Of a DNA stretch of 64,000 bases, positions 17,317 to 26,899 are shown piece after piece. The stretch spans positions 372,001 through 436,000 of the forward strand of contig NZ_CP041216.1 in assembly GCF_020511155.1 (NCBI RefSeq), read 5' to 3'. The stretch comes from Shewanella glacialimarina (GTDB lineage: Bacteria > Pseudomonadota > Gammaproteobacteria > Enterobacterales > Shewanellaceae). The first letter of the stretch is position 1. Each line of letters opens with the position of its first letter. The notes beneath the pieces were generated by a model that made no database searches, was not told the origin of the DNA, and saw nothing but the letters and a program-made list of their open reading frames with translations. The position numbers were made by a program, and so were the translations under genes.

Positions 17317-17888
17317 ATTTACTCCCGTGGCGCGAAGAAGCACGGGAAAAACAAAAGCGTGACTTTATTGGTATCCTCGCGCTAGTCTTTCTAGTGACAT
17401 CATTATTAGTCTATTTGTTTATTAGCTACATTGAATTAGTGACCGATGATCAACGTCAGCGGAATAGCTATTTAATGTCTGAGATTTCCTTATTGGATAC
17501 TCAGATTGCAGAAATTAGCGAAATAACCAAACGTAAAAAAGATATTGAACGTCGAACTGAAATTATTTTAGCGCTTCAGCAATCTCGTAACTTACCCACT
17601 CATGTATTAGATGAGTTGGTTAGGATCGTTCCACCAGGCATTTATTTATCGAGTATTGAGAAAAAAGGCAGCACCCTTTGGATTGAAGGTCGCAGCGAGT
17701 CAAATAATAACGTTGCGAATATGATGAGGAAAGTAACAACTTCTGAGTATTTATCGGATCCAAGCATGCAGTCTATTATTTCTCAAAATGAAGAATTACG
17801 CCAATTGCAGCGGTTCAAGCTAAAAGTGTCTATTACTAATCAGTTCGGTAATCAAGCCCTTGATATGCAACAAGGAGCGAAAAAATGA
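17304..17888 (+). CDS. pilN: Type IV pilus assembly protein PilN
   Basis: Bitopic inner-membrane protein that binds PilM through its cytoplasmic tail and pairs with PilO in the periplasm. The diagnostic N-terminal tail MANINLLPWREE precedes one transmembrane helix (IGILALVFLVTSLLVYLFI), a coiled-coil rich in Glu, Arg and Lys, and a small ferredoxin-like periplasmic domain. It is 194 residues, the usual length. It overlaps pilM by 13 nt and pilO by 4 nt, indicating tight translational coupling. Confidence 0.96.
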   Translation: MANINLLPWREEAREKQKRDFIGILALVFLVTSLLVYLFISYIELVTDDQRQRNSYLMSEISLLDTQIAEISEITKRKKDIERRTEIILALQQSRNLPTHVLDELVRIVPPGIYLSSIEKKGSTLWIEGRSESNNNVANMMRKVTTSEYLSDPSMQSIISQNEELRQLQRFKLKVSITNQFGNQALDMQQGAKK

Positions 17889-18502
17889 ATTTAGATTTAG
17901 ACCAATTTAATGATATTGATTTTGAAAATATTGGTGGCTGGCCTAAGTTAGTCAAGCTCGTTTTTGCAGCGTTCTTATCCATATGCGTTATTGGTGCCAG
18001 TTATTACCTGTTTATTGCCGATACCATTTCAGTAATGGAGTCAGAACAAAATAAAGAAATCGAATTAAAAGCTGATTTTGAAACTAAATATCGATTAGCT
18101 GCTAATCTAAAGTTATACCGCGAGCAACTTGTTATTATGGAAATGCAATTTGCCGAGTTATTAAAAATGCTGCCTTCTGAAAATGAAATGCCAGGATTAC
18201 TTGATGATATAACTTTTGCAGCAACTGATGCGGGTTTAAGAATAAACAGTTTAGACTGGGATAATGAAATTGAGCGTGATTTCTATATCGAATTTCCTAT
18301 TAGATTAAATGTCGAGGGTGATTATCATGAAATAGGCAATATGGTTAGTGGGGTTGCAAAGCTCCCGCGTATTGTTAGTTTGCATGATTTTACTATTACC
18401 TACAAAGAAGGCGGTGGTTTGTCTATGGCTATTTTAGCTAAAACCTACCGCTTTAAAGAAGGTGCAGAGTTACCTAAAGAAATTGCTAAGGGGAAGAATT
18501 AA
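17885..18502 (+). CDS. pilO: Type IV pilus assembly protein PilO
   Basis: Bitopic inner-membrane partner of PilN in the periplasmic alignment ring. The 205-residue protein has an N-terminal cytoplasmic stretch (LDLDQFNDIDFENIGGWP), one transmembrane helix (KLVFAAFLSICVIGASYYLFI), a coiled coil and a periplasmic domain containing LLDDITFAATDAGL, the typical PilO segment. It follows pilN with an ATGA overlap and is immediately followed by pilP (no spacer). Confidence 0.95.
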   Translation: MNLDLDQFNDIDFENIGGWPKLVKLVFAAFLSICVIGASYYLFIADTISVMESEQNKEIELKADFETKYRLAANLKLYREQLVIMEMQFAELLKMLPSENEMPGLLDDITFAATDAGLRINSLDWDNEIERDFYIEFPIRLNVEGDYHEIGNMVSGVAKLPRIVSLHDFTITYKEGGGLSMAILAKTYRFKEGAELPKEIAKGKN

Positions 18503-19021
18503 ATGAAACTCTTACCCGTGTTTATTGGTGTTAGCTTGTTATTAACTGGCTGTATTGGTGACCGCAGTGATTTAGAGTTGTTTGTTACAACCACTAAAGC
18601 ACAGCATGTTGCCCGTATTCCGCCACTAACAGAAACACCAAAGTTTGAGCATTTTTCATATCAAGCTGAATTAATGCGCAGCCCTTTTGTTCCGCCTTCA
18701 AGAGAGTTAACCGAAGAGGTTATTGATACGTCAAAAGACTGTTTACAACCCGACTTGACAAGACGTAAAGGCAGATTGGAAACCTACGCACTAGATAATT
18801 TAAGAATGCGTGGTACGTTAAGTGAAGACGATAGTATTTGGGCATTAATTGAATCAGCCGATGCTAATGTTTATCGCATGGGTGTGGGCGAGTATTTAGG
18901 GCTTTATCATGGTCGAATTTCAAATGTAACGCCCCAATATATCGAAATTATAGAATTAATTCCTGATGGTTCAGGTTGTTGGGCTGAACGTCCTAGCAAC
19001 TTAGAATTATCAGGCAAATAA
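18503..19021 (+). CDS. pilP: Type IV pilus lipoprotein PilP
   Basis: Inner-membrane lipoprotein that connects PilNO to the secretin PilQ. The 172-residue precursor starts with a short signal peptide and lipobox LLTGC (lipidated Cys at about 17). A proline-rich, extended segment (VARIPPLTETPKFEHFSY, RSPFVPPSRE) comes next, the part known to contact PilNO. The C-terminal beta-domain holds the pattern LRMRGTLSEDDSIWALIE and GEYLGLYHGRI. Confidence 0.95.
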   Translation: MKLLPVFIGVSLLLTGCIGDRSDLELFVTTTKAQHVARIPPLTETPKFEHFSYQAELMRSPFVPPSRELTEEVIDTSKDCLQPDLTRRKGRLETYALDNLRMRGTLSEDDSIWALIESADANVYRMGVGEYLGLYHGRISNVTPQYIEIIELIPDGSGCWAERPSNLELSGK

Positions 19022-19043
19022 CCATGCGAAGGATGAGCGAATA

Positions 19044-21092
19044 ATGAAATCTTCTGCCGCGATGAGAAAATCAATGACGAATTCATCAATAATAAAAACC
19101 CTTCTAGGGTCAGTGCTGTTAATTTGTGCCATGCCGAGTGCTTTTGCGGCTAATCGCCTATTGGATGTGAAATATCATTCAATCGTCGATCATCAATTAG
19201 AATTAGAACTGGTATTCGAGTCTGAAATTACTTCCCCTACAGTGGATCTTTCAGCCAATCCGGCCGAAATTATTTTAAACTTTGATGACACCATCTCTAG
19301 CTTAGCCAAAGATAAATTACCGATAGATAGTGTGGGTGTGAAGCATCTAACAGCACAGCAACGAGCGAGCGATCTTTCAGTTATTGTTGCGCTTAAAAGT
19401 GTTAAGCCTTATCAGGGTAAAATTGAGGGTAATACTTATCGTTTGACAATTAACGATGGGGTATCAGGGCCTTCTAGTGCAGATAATCCATTTGTGAACT
19501 CGATACAAAGTATTGATTTTAGAAGAAATGCTAAAGGTGGCGGCGAATTATTATTTAATCTCAGTAATCGCTCTGTGGCTGCCAATGTTGAGCAGGTTGG
19601 CGCTAAGCTCGAAATTAAATTATATAATACTAATATTGGTGATGACTTATTGTATGTCATGGATGTTCAGGACTTTGCGACTCCAGTCAGTAGTTTTGAA
19701 ACATTTAAAGAAGACTTAACCTCACGAGTTTTAGTCGATGTGGGTGGCAACTATGAATACAATTACAAGCAAGATGGTAATGTATTTACCGTTAGTATCG
19801 ATAAGATAGAAAGAGTATCTGTTGCTAAAGAGGCTAAGAAATATAATGGCCGCTCTTTATCATTAAATTTCCAAAATATTTCAGTCAGAACTGTTTTACA
19901 AATTATCGCCGATTATAATAATTTTAACCTAGTGACGAGTGACACCGTTGAAGGAAATATTACCCTACGTCTAGATGATGTACCTTGGGATCAGGCATTA
20001 GACTTAATTTTGCAAACCAAAGGACTTGATAAACGTATTGAAGGTAATATTTTGATGGTTGCGCCGAGTGAAGAATTGGCTATCCGTGAAAGTAACGACC
20101 TTAAAAATAAGCAGGAAGTAAAAGAGTTAGCGCCATTATACTCTGAGTACTTACAGATTAATTATGCTAAGGCGGTAGATATTGCTGAGCTATTAAAAAG
20201 CACTGATTCCAGCTTATTATCTACCCGTGGCAGTGTGGCTGTTGATGAACGTACTAACACTTTATTGGTGAAAGATACTGCTGAGATTTTAGAAAGTATT
20301 CATCGTTTAATAGAAGTGCTCGATATTCCAATTAAGCAAGTGCTGATTGAAGCACGTATGGTTACTGTTAAAGATGATGTTTCTGAAGACTTAGGTATTC
20401 GCTGGGGCATCACAGATCAGCAGGGTACGAAAGGCTCTTCAGGTTCACTTGAAGGTGCGGGAAGCATCGCTGGTGGGCTTGTTCCAAGCTTAGATGATCG
20501 CTTAAACGTTAACTTGCCAGCGGCGATTTCGAACCCAACTAGTATTGCCTTCCATGTGGCAAAGTTAGCCGATGGTACCGTGCTTGACCTAGAGTTAAGT
20601 GCATTAGAGCAAGAAAACAAAGGCGAAATTATTGCAAGCCCACGTATTACAACCTCAAACCAAAAGGCTGCTTATATTGAGCAAGGTGTTGAGATTCCTT
20701 ATGTGGAGTCAGCGTCAAGTGGTGCAACATCAGTTACCTTTAAGAAAGCGGTGTTGTCGTTACGTGTGACCCCACAAATTACCCCAGATAACCGTGTAAT
20801 TTTGGATCTAGAAATCACCCAAGATTCACAGGGTAAAACTGTTCAAACCCCTACAGGTGAGGCTGTGTCTATCGATACGCAGCGCATTGGTACTCAAGTG
20901 CTTGTGGATAACGGTGAGACGATTGTATTGGGTGGTATTTACCAACAGAACTTAATTAGCCGTGTGAGCAAGGTGCCAGTTTTAGGTGATATACCTTTAG
21001 TTGGCTTCTTATTCAGAAACACATCTGATAAAAACGAACGCCAAGAGCTATTGATTTTCGTGACCCCTAAGATTATTTCTGAAAAGTTATAA
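19044..21092 (+). CDS. pilQ: Type IV pilus secretin PilQ
   Basis: Forms the outer-membrane channel through which the pilus passes. The 682-residue protein has a signal peptide ending ...AMPSAFA-A, two AMIN domains in the N-terminal third that bind peptidoglycan, N0 and N1 domains (ISVRTVLQIIADYNNFNLV; YAKAVDIAELLKSTDSSLLSTRG), and the C-terminal secretin domain (VLIEARMVTVKDD, VPVLGDIPLVGFLFR, ELLIFVTPKI). GAAGG lies upstream of the start. It is the last gene of the pil operon, followed by a terminator, so aroK has its own promoter. Confidence 0.97.
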   Translation: MKSSAAMRKSMTNSSIIKTLLGSVLLICAMPSAFAANRLLDVKYHSIVDHQLELELVFESEITSPTVDLSANPAEIILNFDDTISSLAKDKLPIDSVGVKHLTAQQRASDLSVIVALKSVKPYQGKIEGNTYRLTINDGVSGPSSADNPFVNSIQSIDFRRNAKGGGELLFNLSNRSVAANVEQVGAKLEIKLYNTNIGDDLLYVMDVQDFATPVSSFETFKEDLTSRVLVDVGGNYEYNYKQDGNVFTVSIDKIERVSVAKEAKKYNGRSLSLNFQNISVRTVLQIIADYNNFNLVTSDTVEGNITLRLDDVPWDQALDLILQTKGLDKRIEGNILMVAPSEELAIRESNDLKNKQEVKELAPLYSEYLQINYAKAVDIAELLKSTDSSLLSTRGSVAVDERTNTLLVKDTAEILESIHRLIEVLDIPIKQVLIEARMVTVKDDVSEDLGIRWGITDQQGTKGSSGSLEGAGSIAGGLVPSLDDRLNVNLPAAISNPTSIAFHVAKLADGTVLDLELSALEQENKGEIIASPRITTSNQKAAYIEQGVEIPYVESASSGATSVTFKKAVLSLRVTPQITPDNRVILDLEITQDSQGKTVQTPTGEAVSIDTQRIGTQVLVDNGETIVLGGIYQQNLISRVSKVPVLGDIPLVGFLFRNTSDKNERQELLIFVTPKIISEKL

Positions 21093-21108
21093 CATACAAT
21101 AAAATGAT

Positions 21109-21144
21109 AAAGGCCAGCTAACTCTAAGCTGGCCTTTGCTTTTG
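21109..21144 (+). terminator. Terminator of the pilMNOPQ operon
   Basis: Perfect 11-bp inverted repeat AAAGGCCAGCT / AGCTGGCCTTT with a 7-nt loop, followed by TTTGCTTTT, 16 nt after the pilQ stop. Confidence 0.9.
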
Positions 21145-21316
21145 ACTACATTGTGGACTTTTATTGAATATAATTGCCACCATCACTTGCCAGCAGTAGC
21201 CTTAAGCTGAGATAATCCTCCGTCAAGTCTCAGTAGAGCAAGGTAATATTTTAAGCGGTCGGCTGTATCTTTAGTCGATCAGGCATTCTTTTATATAAGA
21301 TTCAGACGTATACGAA

Positions 21317-21832
21317 ATGGCTGAAAAACGTAATATTTTTCTAGTAGGCCCTATGGGCGCAGGTAAAAGCACAATTGGCCGTCATTTGGCTCAAATGCTG
21401 CATTTAGAATTCCACGATTCTGACCACGAGATTGAACAACGTACAGGCGCTGATATCGCTTGGGTGTTCGATGTTGAAGGTGAAGAAGGTTTCCGTCGTC
21501 GTGAAGCACAAGTTATTGCCGATCTTTCAGAGAGGCAAGGTATTGTGTTAGCAACTGGTGGTGGCTCGGTTCAGAGTAAAGATATTCGCAATTATCTTTC
21601 TGCTCGCGGAATTGTGGTGTATTTAGAGACGACTATCGATAAACAAGTTGCTCGTACGCAACGTGATAAACGTCGTCCATTACTGCAAGTTGATGACCCA
21701 CGCGAAGTTCTTGAGAACTTAGCAGAATCGCGTAATCCTTTGTACGAAGAGATTGCCGATGTCATCGTAAAGACAGACGAACAAAGTGCGAAAATTGTCG
21801 CAAATCAAATAATTGAGCAACTCGGTTTTTAG
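21317..21832 (+). CDS. aroK: Shikimate kinase I
   Basis: Phosphorylates shikimate at O3 with ATP in aromatic amino-acid synthesis. The 171-residue P-loop kinase has Walker [13 protein letters not shown], the shikimate-binding segments FHDSDHEIE and the Arg-rich [13 protein letters not shown], the LATGGGSV loop, and the lid [11 protein letters not shown]. It opens the aroK-aroB-damX-dam cluster, with aroB starting 8 nt downstream. Confidence 0.97.
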   Translation: MAEKRNIFLVGPMGAGKSTIGRHLAQMLHLEFHDSDHEIEQRTGADIAWVFDVEGEEGFRRREAQVIADLSERQGIVLATGGGSVQSKDIRNYLSARGIVVYLETTIDKQVARTQRDKRRPLLQVDDPREVLENLAESRNPLYEEIADVIVKTDEQSAKIVANQIIEQLGF

Positions 21833-21840
21833 GTAAAGTA

Positions 21841-22917
21841 ATGCAACAAATTCAGGTCGATTTAGGTGATAGAAGTTATCCTATTTATATAGGCCAGAAT
21901 TTGATGCATGATAGCGCGCTTTTTAGCCGTTACCTTGCAAACAAGAATATACTCATCGTTAGCAATGACACTATTGCCCCTTTGTACTTATCTACATTGG
22001 AACAGGCAATGGTGTCTTGTGCGTCAGTTGAAAAAATCATTCTGCCTGACGGCGAGCAATTCAAAAACCTTGAGCATCTGGATATTATTTTTTCAGCTTT
22101 GTTAGAGCGTAACTTTGCTCGTGATTCAGTTCTCGTTGCTTTAGGTGGTGGGGTTATCGGCGACATGACCGGTTTTGCGGCTGCATGTTATCAGCGTGGA
22201 ATCGATTTTGTTCAAGTGCCGACGACATTATTGTCTCAAGTTGATTCTTCTGTCGGTGGAAAAACGGCTGTAAATCACCCCCTTGGCAAGAATATGATAG
22301 GCGCATTTTATCAACCTAAAAGCGTTATCATTGATACCAATTGCTTAAAAACCCTTCCTGCTAATGAATTTTCTGCTGGTATGGCAGAAGTCATCAAATA
22401 TGGCATTATTTGGGATGGAGAGTTTTTTTCTTGGTTAGAGCAAAATGTCGCCGCGTTAAAAGCGTTAGATACACAGGCGTTGGAATATACCATAGCCAAA
22501 TGCTGCCAGATTAAAGCTGATGTTGTTACACAAGATGAAACTGAACGCGGAGTTAGGGCGTTACTTAATCTTGGCCATACCTTCGGTCATGCTATAGAAG
22601 CTGAAATGGGCTATGGTACTTGGCTGCATGGTGACGCTGTTGCAGCAGGCACAATTCTTGCTGCATTGACTGCGCAAGAACTCGATTTAATAGATGAGTC
22701 AATAGTTTGTCGTATTAGAAATTTATTTGTTGCATTTGACCTACCCGTTAATGCTCCTAAGTCGATGGATTTTGATAGTTTTATTAAGCATATGCGGCGT
22801 GACAAGAAAGTATTAGCTGGTAAGATCCGATTAATTTTGCCAACTGCTTTAGGTGAGGCAGATGTTTTCAGTGATGTTAGTGAAGACTTACTTGAGCGGG
22901 TGATCAACCGCGCATAA
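21841..22917 (+). CDS. aroB: 3-dehydroquinate synthase
   Basis: Converts DAHP to 3-dehydroquinate, the second step of the shikimate pathway, using NAD+ and a divalent metal. The 358-residue protein shows the NAD-binding [21 protein letters not shown], the substrate loop [14 protein letters not shown], and the metal-binding positions in [10 protein letters not shown] and the [12 protein letters not shown] and [10 protein letters not shown] histidines. It sits 8 nt after aroK and 7 nt before the DamX-like gene, so the cluster is probably one transcript. Confidence 0.97.
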   Translation: MQQIQVDLGDRSYPIYIGQNLMHDSALFSRYLANKNILIVSNDTIAPLYLSTLEQAMVSCASVEKIILPDGEQFKNLEHLDIIFSALLERNFARDSVLVALGGGVIGDMTGFAAACYQRGIDFVQVPTTLLSQVDSSVGGKTAVNHPLGKNMIGAFYQPKSVIIDTNCLKTLPANEFSAGMAEVIKYGIIWDGEFFSWLEQNVAALKALDTQALEYTIAKCCQIKADVVTQDETERGVRALLNLGHTFGHAIEAEMGYGTWLHGDAVAAGTILAALTAQELDLIDESIVCRIRNLFVAFDLPVNAPKSMDFDSFIKHMRRDKKVLAGKIRLILPTALGEADVFSDVSEDLLERVINRA

Positions 22918-22924
22918 TTGACGT

Positions 22925-24340
22925 GTGGTGGATTTTTTGACTTCAGCATTATTATTACTGCCAACCCAAGAAGAGCTCGTTGAGCGACTTCAGCATACCG
23001 CCAGCTATAGTGGCCAGTTACTGTTATTATGTGGCCAAAAAGGATCGGGTAAATCTACCTTAAGTGCAGCACTAGCCAGTGAACTTGATGATTATAATTC
23101 GGCGCTTGTTCTTTGCCCTCAGCATGCTGCTTCAGCAGAGATCCGACGTAAAATTCTGGTTCAATTAATTTCTTCGCCTATTTTCGACGATGAAATCCCC
23201 CTGATGGATACCATTATGCGTATTCAATCAACGTTGACTAAACCCTTACATATCATTATTGATGATGCCCATTTATTGCCAAAAACCTTATGGGCAGAAT
23301 GCATTCTGCTATCAAAAATTCAATGTGGCGGCTCAAATGTGTCAGTGACTATGGCAATGGATTCCTCTTATCTTTCAAAATTAATGGCTGAGCTATCCAA
23401 TGACATGCGTCAGTTATTATTGCCTATTACCATTGAGCCATTGCCGATAGCAGAGCGGGATGGTTTATATCAAAGCTTACTAATGAGATCCGGTAGTACC
23501 TCTTTTATCGCGAGAGATATTATTCATCGTCAGCTGGAGAATCAATCTGGAACACCCTTTGAAGTCGTTGAGTTATTACAGTTAGCGATAACCGAGCCGA
23601 AACAAAATAGCCCTGCTTGGGGGATGAAAATCAAACTAGCCTCGTTGTTAATGCTTGTGACTGTGTTGGTAATAATGGGATACTTTGTTAAAAATGAGCC
23701 AAGGTTTAATCGAGTAGAATTAACCCAGCCACAGAAGCAATTGACCGCACTTCAGCAGCAACAACGAGACAGCGCTGAAGCCTTTATCGTATTCTATGGT
23801 AAGACATTGATATCATCTATTAAGCCAGCGACAAAAAATAATCAAACTCATCCTCCTTTTGCGATACAGAGCATTAAACTACCTGGTATAGAAAAGGTGA
23901 GTCACAATAGGGATACTGCGCTTGAAATAGGCTCGACAGCGCTTAATAACAACGAATCTATCGCAGATGCTAAAAGCTCTGCAGCTGAACCGAAAGCCGC
24001 TAGTTCGGATATCGCAAGTGTTGTAAAAGATGTTCGCAAGCCAGTGCTCACAAAGATAAATGATAACAATGATCTACTTAATAAGGGCTATACGCTTCAG
24101 TTGGCCAGCGTGATAGATAAGAAGTCATTGGAATCAATAATAACTAAAATCGGTAATAAAGAGTTCGTTTATATCGCTAAACATAATCAGCGATATGTGT
24201 TGTTGTTTGGTCAGTATTTTTCTCCACAAGAGGCTCAACAACAGGCTGAGCGGTTACAAGCTGAGTATGGCATAAGTGCTCCTTGGGTGAGAAAGTGGAC
24301 CGATTTAAGCGAATATAGAATTGAACTGGAAAGTCGATGA
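22925..24340 (+). CDS. damX: DamX-like cell-division protein: ATPase plus SPOR domain
   Basis: About 471 residues from tandem GTG codons at 22925/22928; no strong ribosome site, so the exact start is uncertain. The N-terminal AAA-like ATPase has Walker A CGQKGSGKSTLSAAL and Walker B HIIIDDAHLLPK. A single transmembrane helix near residue 245 (LASLLMLVTVLVIMGYFV) leads to a low-complexity periplasmic linker. The C-terminal SPOR domain (YTLQLASVIDKKSLES through QYFSPQEAQQQAERL) binds septal denuded glycan. The position between aroB and dam matches damX, a septal-ring protein. The product thus couples an internal P-loop module to septal peptidoglycan binding. Confidence 0.88.
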   Translation: MVDFLTSALLLLPTQEELVERLQHTASYSGQLLLLCGQKGSGKSTLSAALASELDDYNSALVLCPQHAASAEIRRKILVQLISSPIFDDEIPLMDTIMRIQSTLTKPLHIIIDDAHLLPKTLWAECILLSKIQCGGSNVSVTMAMDSSYLSKLMAELSNDMRQLLLPITIEPLPIAERDGLYQSLLMRSGSTSFIARDIIHRQLENQSGTPFEVVELLQLAITEPKQNSPAWGMKIKLASLLMLVTVLVIMGYFVKNEPRFNRVELTQPQKQLTALQQQQRDSAEAFIVFYGKTLISSIKPATKNNQTHPPFAIQSIKLPGIEKVSHNRDTALEIGSTALNNNESIADAKSSAAEPKAASSDIASVVKDVRKPVLTKINDNNDLLNKGYTLQLASVIDKKSLESIITKIGNKEFVYIAKHNQRYVLLFGQYFSPQEAQQQAERLQAEYGISAPWVRKWTDLSEYRIELESR

Positions 24341-24401
24341 TAAATAAGTGCAAACAGAGTACAATCTTCAGCTTTAATTTTAGCTGCAAGTAACTCACTT
24401 T

Positions 24402-25244
24402 ATGACAAAAAAGCATAGAGCCTTTCTAAAATGGGCGGGTGGAAAATTTAAACTCGTCGATGAATTGTCGAAACATCTACCAAAAGGTCAGCGATTAGTT
24501 GAGCCTTTTGTTGGTGCTGGCTCAGTGTTTTTAAATACCCACTTTGACGACTACTTGTTATGCGATATTAATCAAGATTTGATTAATCTTTATGAAATAG
24601 TAAAGCAAAAGCCAGACGCTTATATCAAGGCGACCAAAGCATTATTTGTTGCTGAAATGAATAACAAAGAAGCCTATTATCAGATACGTACCGATTTTAA
24701 TTTAAGCCGTGATCCTTTTACCCGTTCGGTATATTTTTTATATTTAAATCGATTTGGATTCAATGGTTTGTGCAGATATAACCGCAAAGGTGGCTTTAAC
24801 GTACCTTTCGGCTCATACAAGAAACCTTATTTCCCTGAAGCTGAAATTCGCCATTTTTCAGCCAAAGCCAAACAAGCCACATTTAAATGTATTGGTTATG
24901 AAGGTGCATTCGCTTTAGCAAAAGAAGGTGATGTTATTTATTGTGATCCTCCTTATGCTCCATTATCGACCACCGCAAGTTTTACTACCTACGCAGGTCC
25001 AGGATTCAGTTTAGATGATCAGGCATTACTTGCCAGACATTCACGTCATACAGCCCATAGACGCAATATTCCTGTGCTGATCAGTAATCATGACATTCCG
25101 CTGACCAGAGAGCTTTATCGTGGCGCAAAACTTGCCACAATATCTGTGCAAAGAAATATTAGCCAAAAAGGTGCTTCGCGAATTAAAGTAGATGAAATTA
25201 TGGCGCTGTATGACCATCACTATTTTGACGATGAAGAAAGCTAG
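24402..25244 (+). CDS. dam: DNA adenine methyltransferase (GATC)
   Basis: Methylates adenine N6 in GATC for mismatch-repair strand choice, replication timing and gene regulation. The 280-residue orphan methylase has the SAM-binding motif FLKWAGGKFKLVDEL at the N-terminus, the PFVGAGSVFLN motif I, and the catalytic DPPY at residues 182-185. The length and DNA-contact region NRKGGFNVPFG are typical of Dam. It lies downstream of damX in the conserved order. No cognate restriction enzyme is nearby. Confidence 0.97.
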   Translation: MTKKHRAFLKWAGGKFKLVDELSKHLPKGQRLVEPFVGAGSVFLNTHFDDYLLCDINQDLINLYEIVKQKPDAYIKATKALFVAEMNNKEAYYQIRTDFNLSRDPFTRSVYFLYLNRFGFNGLCRYNRKGGFNVPFGSYKKPYFPEAEIRHFSAKAKQATFKCIGYEGAFALAKEGDVIYCDPPYAPLSTTASFTTYAGPGFSLDDQALLARHSRHTAHRRNIPVLISNHDIPLTRELYRGAKLATISVQRNISQKGASRIKVDEIMALYDHHYFDDEES

Positions 25245-25254
25245 GTTTGAGAGA

Positions 25255-25434
25255 TTAGCTAAGGACTTGCTGTACAATAAAGATTAACGTTAAAACCATC
25301 ACTATAGCTAAAGCAATGCCCATTAGAATAAAAGGCACAGGTGAAGTTTTTTTAAAATCTCGCTGACGATTACTATCGGTTTGCACCCCAAAAAATGCGG
25401 CAATCGTACTGCTAAATATCCGCCAAAAAGACAC
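25255..25434 (-). CDS. DUF2970-type small membrane protein (GTG start)
   Basis: A 59-residue protein easily missed because it begins with GTG. It reads MSFWRIFSSTIAAFFGVQ and then TDSNRQRDFKKTSPVPFI before a single membrane helix (LMGIALAIVMVLTLIFIV) and QQVLS. The FxGVQ-xxxNRxRDF pattern followed by one helix is the DUF2970 pattern as I know it. The start lies 2 nt after the stop of the upstream minus-strand gene, so it is expected to be translated by coupling. Function is unknown. It ends 10 nt from the dam stop, convergent to it, with no terminator visible between them. Confidence 0.8.
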   Translation of the reverse strand: MSFWRIFSSTIAAFFGVQTDSNRQRDFKKTSPVPFILMGIALAIVMVLTLIFIVQQVLS

Positions 25435-25436
25435 GG

Positions 25437-25802
25437 TTAAATTTGCTCAGGCTTATTTGATGCAGGTATATCCGCAAGCGGTTTATCTTTATGACCATAT
25501 AATAATTCAATTAAGTCGATAAAATGGAACTGACTTGAACGACTATTGCCAGAGATCCAATTTTTCCAACTTACATCATGTTCTTTGGTTGCGCAGCGGT
25601 TGACTGGGTGGCTAGAGGGTAAACTTGCATTATAATTTACATCCGTATCACAGGCGCATGCCTGATCAATACTCTGTTTGGCTGACGATGAAAATGCAAA
25701 GCTAATTAGCACAACCAAAGTTGAAGTCGTCACCATAGCAGCGATAGATTTTACTGATTTGGTGCTAAGGTACGAAAATAAACGATGTGGACGTAATTCC
25801 AT
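25437..25802 (-). CDS. Hypothetical membrane-anchored protein with Cys-rich motif
   Basis: Unrecognised. The ATG at 25802 is preferred over an upstream ATG at 25865 because AAGGA lies 7 nt before it; this gives 121 residues. The N-terminus has a basic stretch and one hydrophobic segment (MVTTSTLVVLISFAFSSSA) that may be a signal anchor or signal peptide. It is followed by ACACDTDVNYN, a further Cys (NRCATKEHD) and a soluble tail with WKNWISGN. It forms a two-gene operon with the DUF2970-type gene. Three Cys in an exported context could make disulfides or bind metal; this is speculation. Confidence 0.6.
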   Translation of the reverse strand: MELRPHRLFSYLSTKSVKSIAAMVTTSTLVVLISFAFSSSAKQSIDQACACDTDVNYNASLPSSHPVNRCATKEHDVSWKNWISGNSRSSQFHFIDLIELLYGHKDKPLADIPASNKPEQI

Positions 25803-26188
25803 GAGGGGATCCTTTCCATTAATTAACGCCAGCATATTGCTGACATTGTACGCTTTTACTTTCAATAAACTTAAACTTAATATTAAATTTTTTTATAAAA
25901 AATTTAATACTTAATTAACAATGTGTTAGTTTGCTTGATTTGTATTTAGCTTCTATAGAATTGATAGCTAATTAGTCATGCTATTGCATTGGTACCACAA
26001 GCTGAACCTGAAACAGTGCCAACATCTTTGTTATTATACCAAATCCGTATAGTTTATGAACATATACAGCATATTTATTTTTAAAATCAAACTTGTTGCA
26101 TACCTGCGGCATTTTTTTATCGTTTAACTAGAGGCTTTTCGTCTCAAAGGGTAAACTATTACTTCATTTATTTTGCTGCGAGACCAAG
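25803..26188. other. Divergent intergenic region before rpe
   Basis: No gene seen. It must carry the promoters of the minus-strand small operon and of rpe-gph-trpS. The most striking item is a 12-bp perfect A/T inverted repeat at 25882-25908 (ATTAAATTTTTT, 3-nt loop, AAAAAATTTAAT). It is too AT-only for a classical terminator and may be an AT-rich protein-binding or curvature site. Confidence 0.5.
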
Positions 26189-26857
26189 ATGCAACCTTAT
26201 TTAATTGCTCCATCAATCTTATCTGCTGACTTTGCCCGCTTGGGTGACGATGTTAAAGCTGTACTCGATGCGGGTGCAGATGTGGTGCATTTTGATGTAA
26301 TGGACAATCATTATGTCCCTAATCTGACTATAGGCCCAATGGTTTGTACGGCATTACGTCAATATGGGATCACTGCGGATATTGATGTTCATTTAATGGT
26401 TAAACCCGTTGATAGAATAGTGCCTGACTTTGCCAAAGCGGGTGCATCAATTATTACCTTTCATCCAGAAGCGTCTGAGCATGTTGATCGTACCTTACAG
26501 TTGATTAAAGAGTCAGGATGTAAAGCGGGTTTAGTGTTTAATCCTGGTACACCATTGCATTACCTAGACCATGTAATGGATAAGCTAGATGTTATTTTGT
26601 TGATGTCGGTTAACCCAGGTTTTGGTGGGCAGTCGTTTATTCCGTCAACATTAGATAAATTACGCCAAGTTCGTCAACGTATTGATGCCAGTGGTTTTGA
26701 TATTCGTTTACAAGTAGATGGCGGTGTTAAGGTTGATAACATTGCTGAAATCGCGGCAGCAGGTGCAGATATGTTTGTAGCGGGTTCGGCTATTTTTAGT
26801 CAACCTGATTATAAAACGGTCATCGATGAAATGCGCAGTGAGTTAGCAAAAGTATAA
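26189..26857 (+). CDS. rpe: Ribulose-phosphate 3-epimerase
   Basis: Interconverts ribulose 5-phosphate and xylulose 5-phosphate in the pentose phosphate pathway. The 222-residue TIM-barrel protein has the start [13 protein letters not shown], the metal/catalytic segment [41 protein letters not shown] and the phosphate-binding VDGGVK and AGSAIF. It heads rpe-gph-trpS (gaps of 42 and 33 nt). Confidence 0.97.
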   Translation: MQPYLIAPSILSADFARLGDDVKAVLDAGADVVHFDVMDNHYVPNLTIGPMVCTALRQYGITADIDVHLMVKPVDRIVPDFAKAGASIITFHPEASEHVDRTLQLIKESGCKAGLVFNPGTPLHYLDHVMDKLDVILLMSVNPGFGGQSFIPSTLDKLRQVRQRIDASGFDIRLQVDGGVKVDNIAEIAAAGADMFVAGSAIFSQPDYKTVIDEMRSELAKV

Positions 26858-26899
26858 TCTATAACGTCAACTTTATTAGCAGTAAATAGTAGCCCAACC

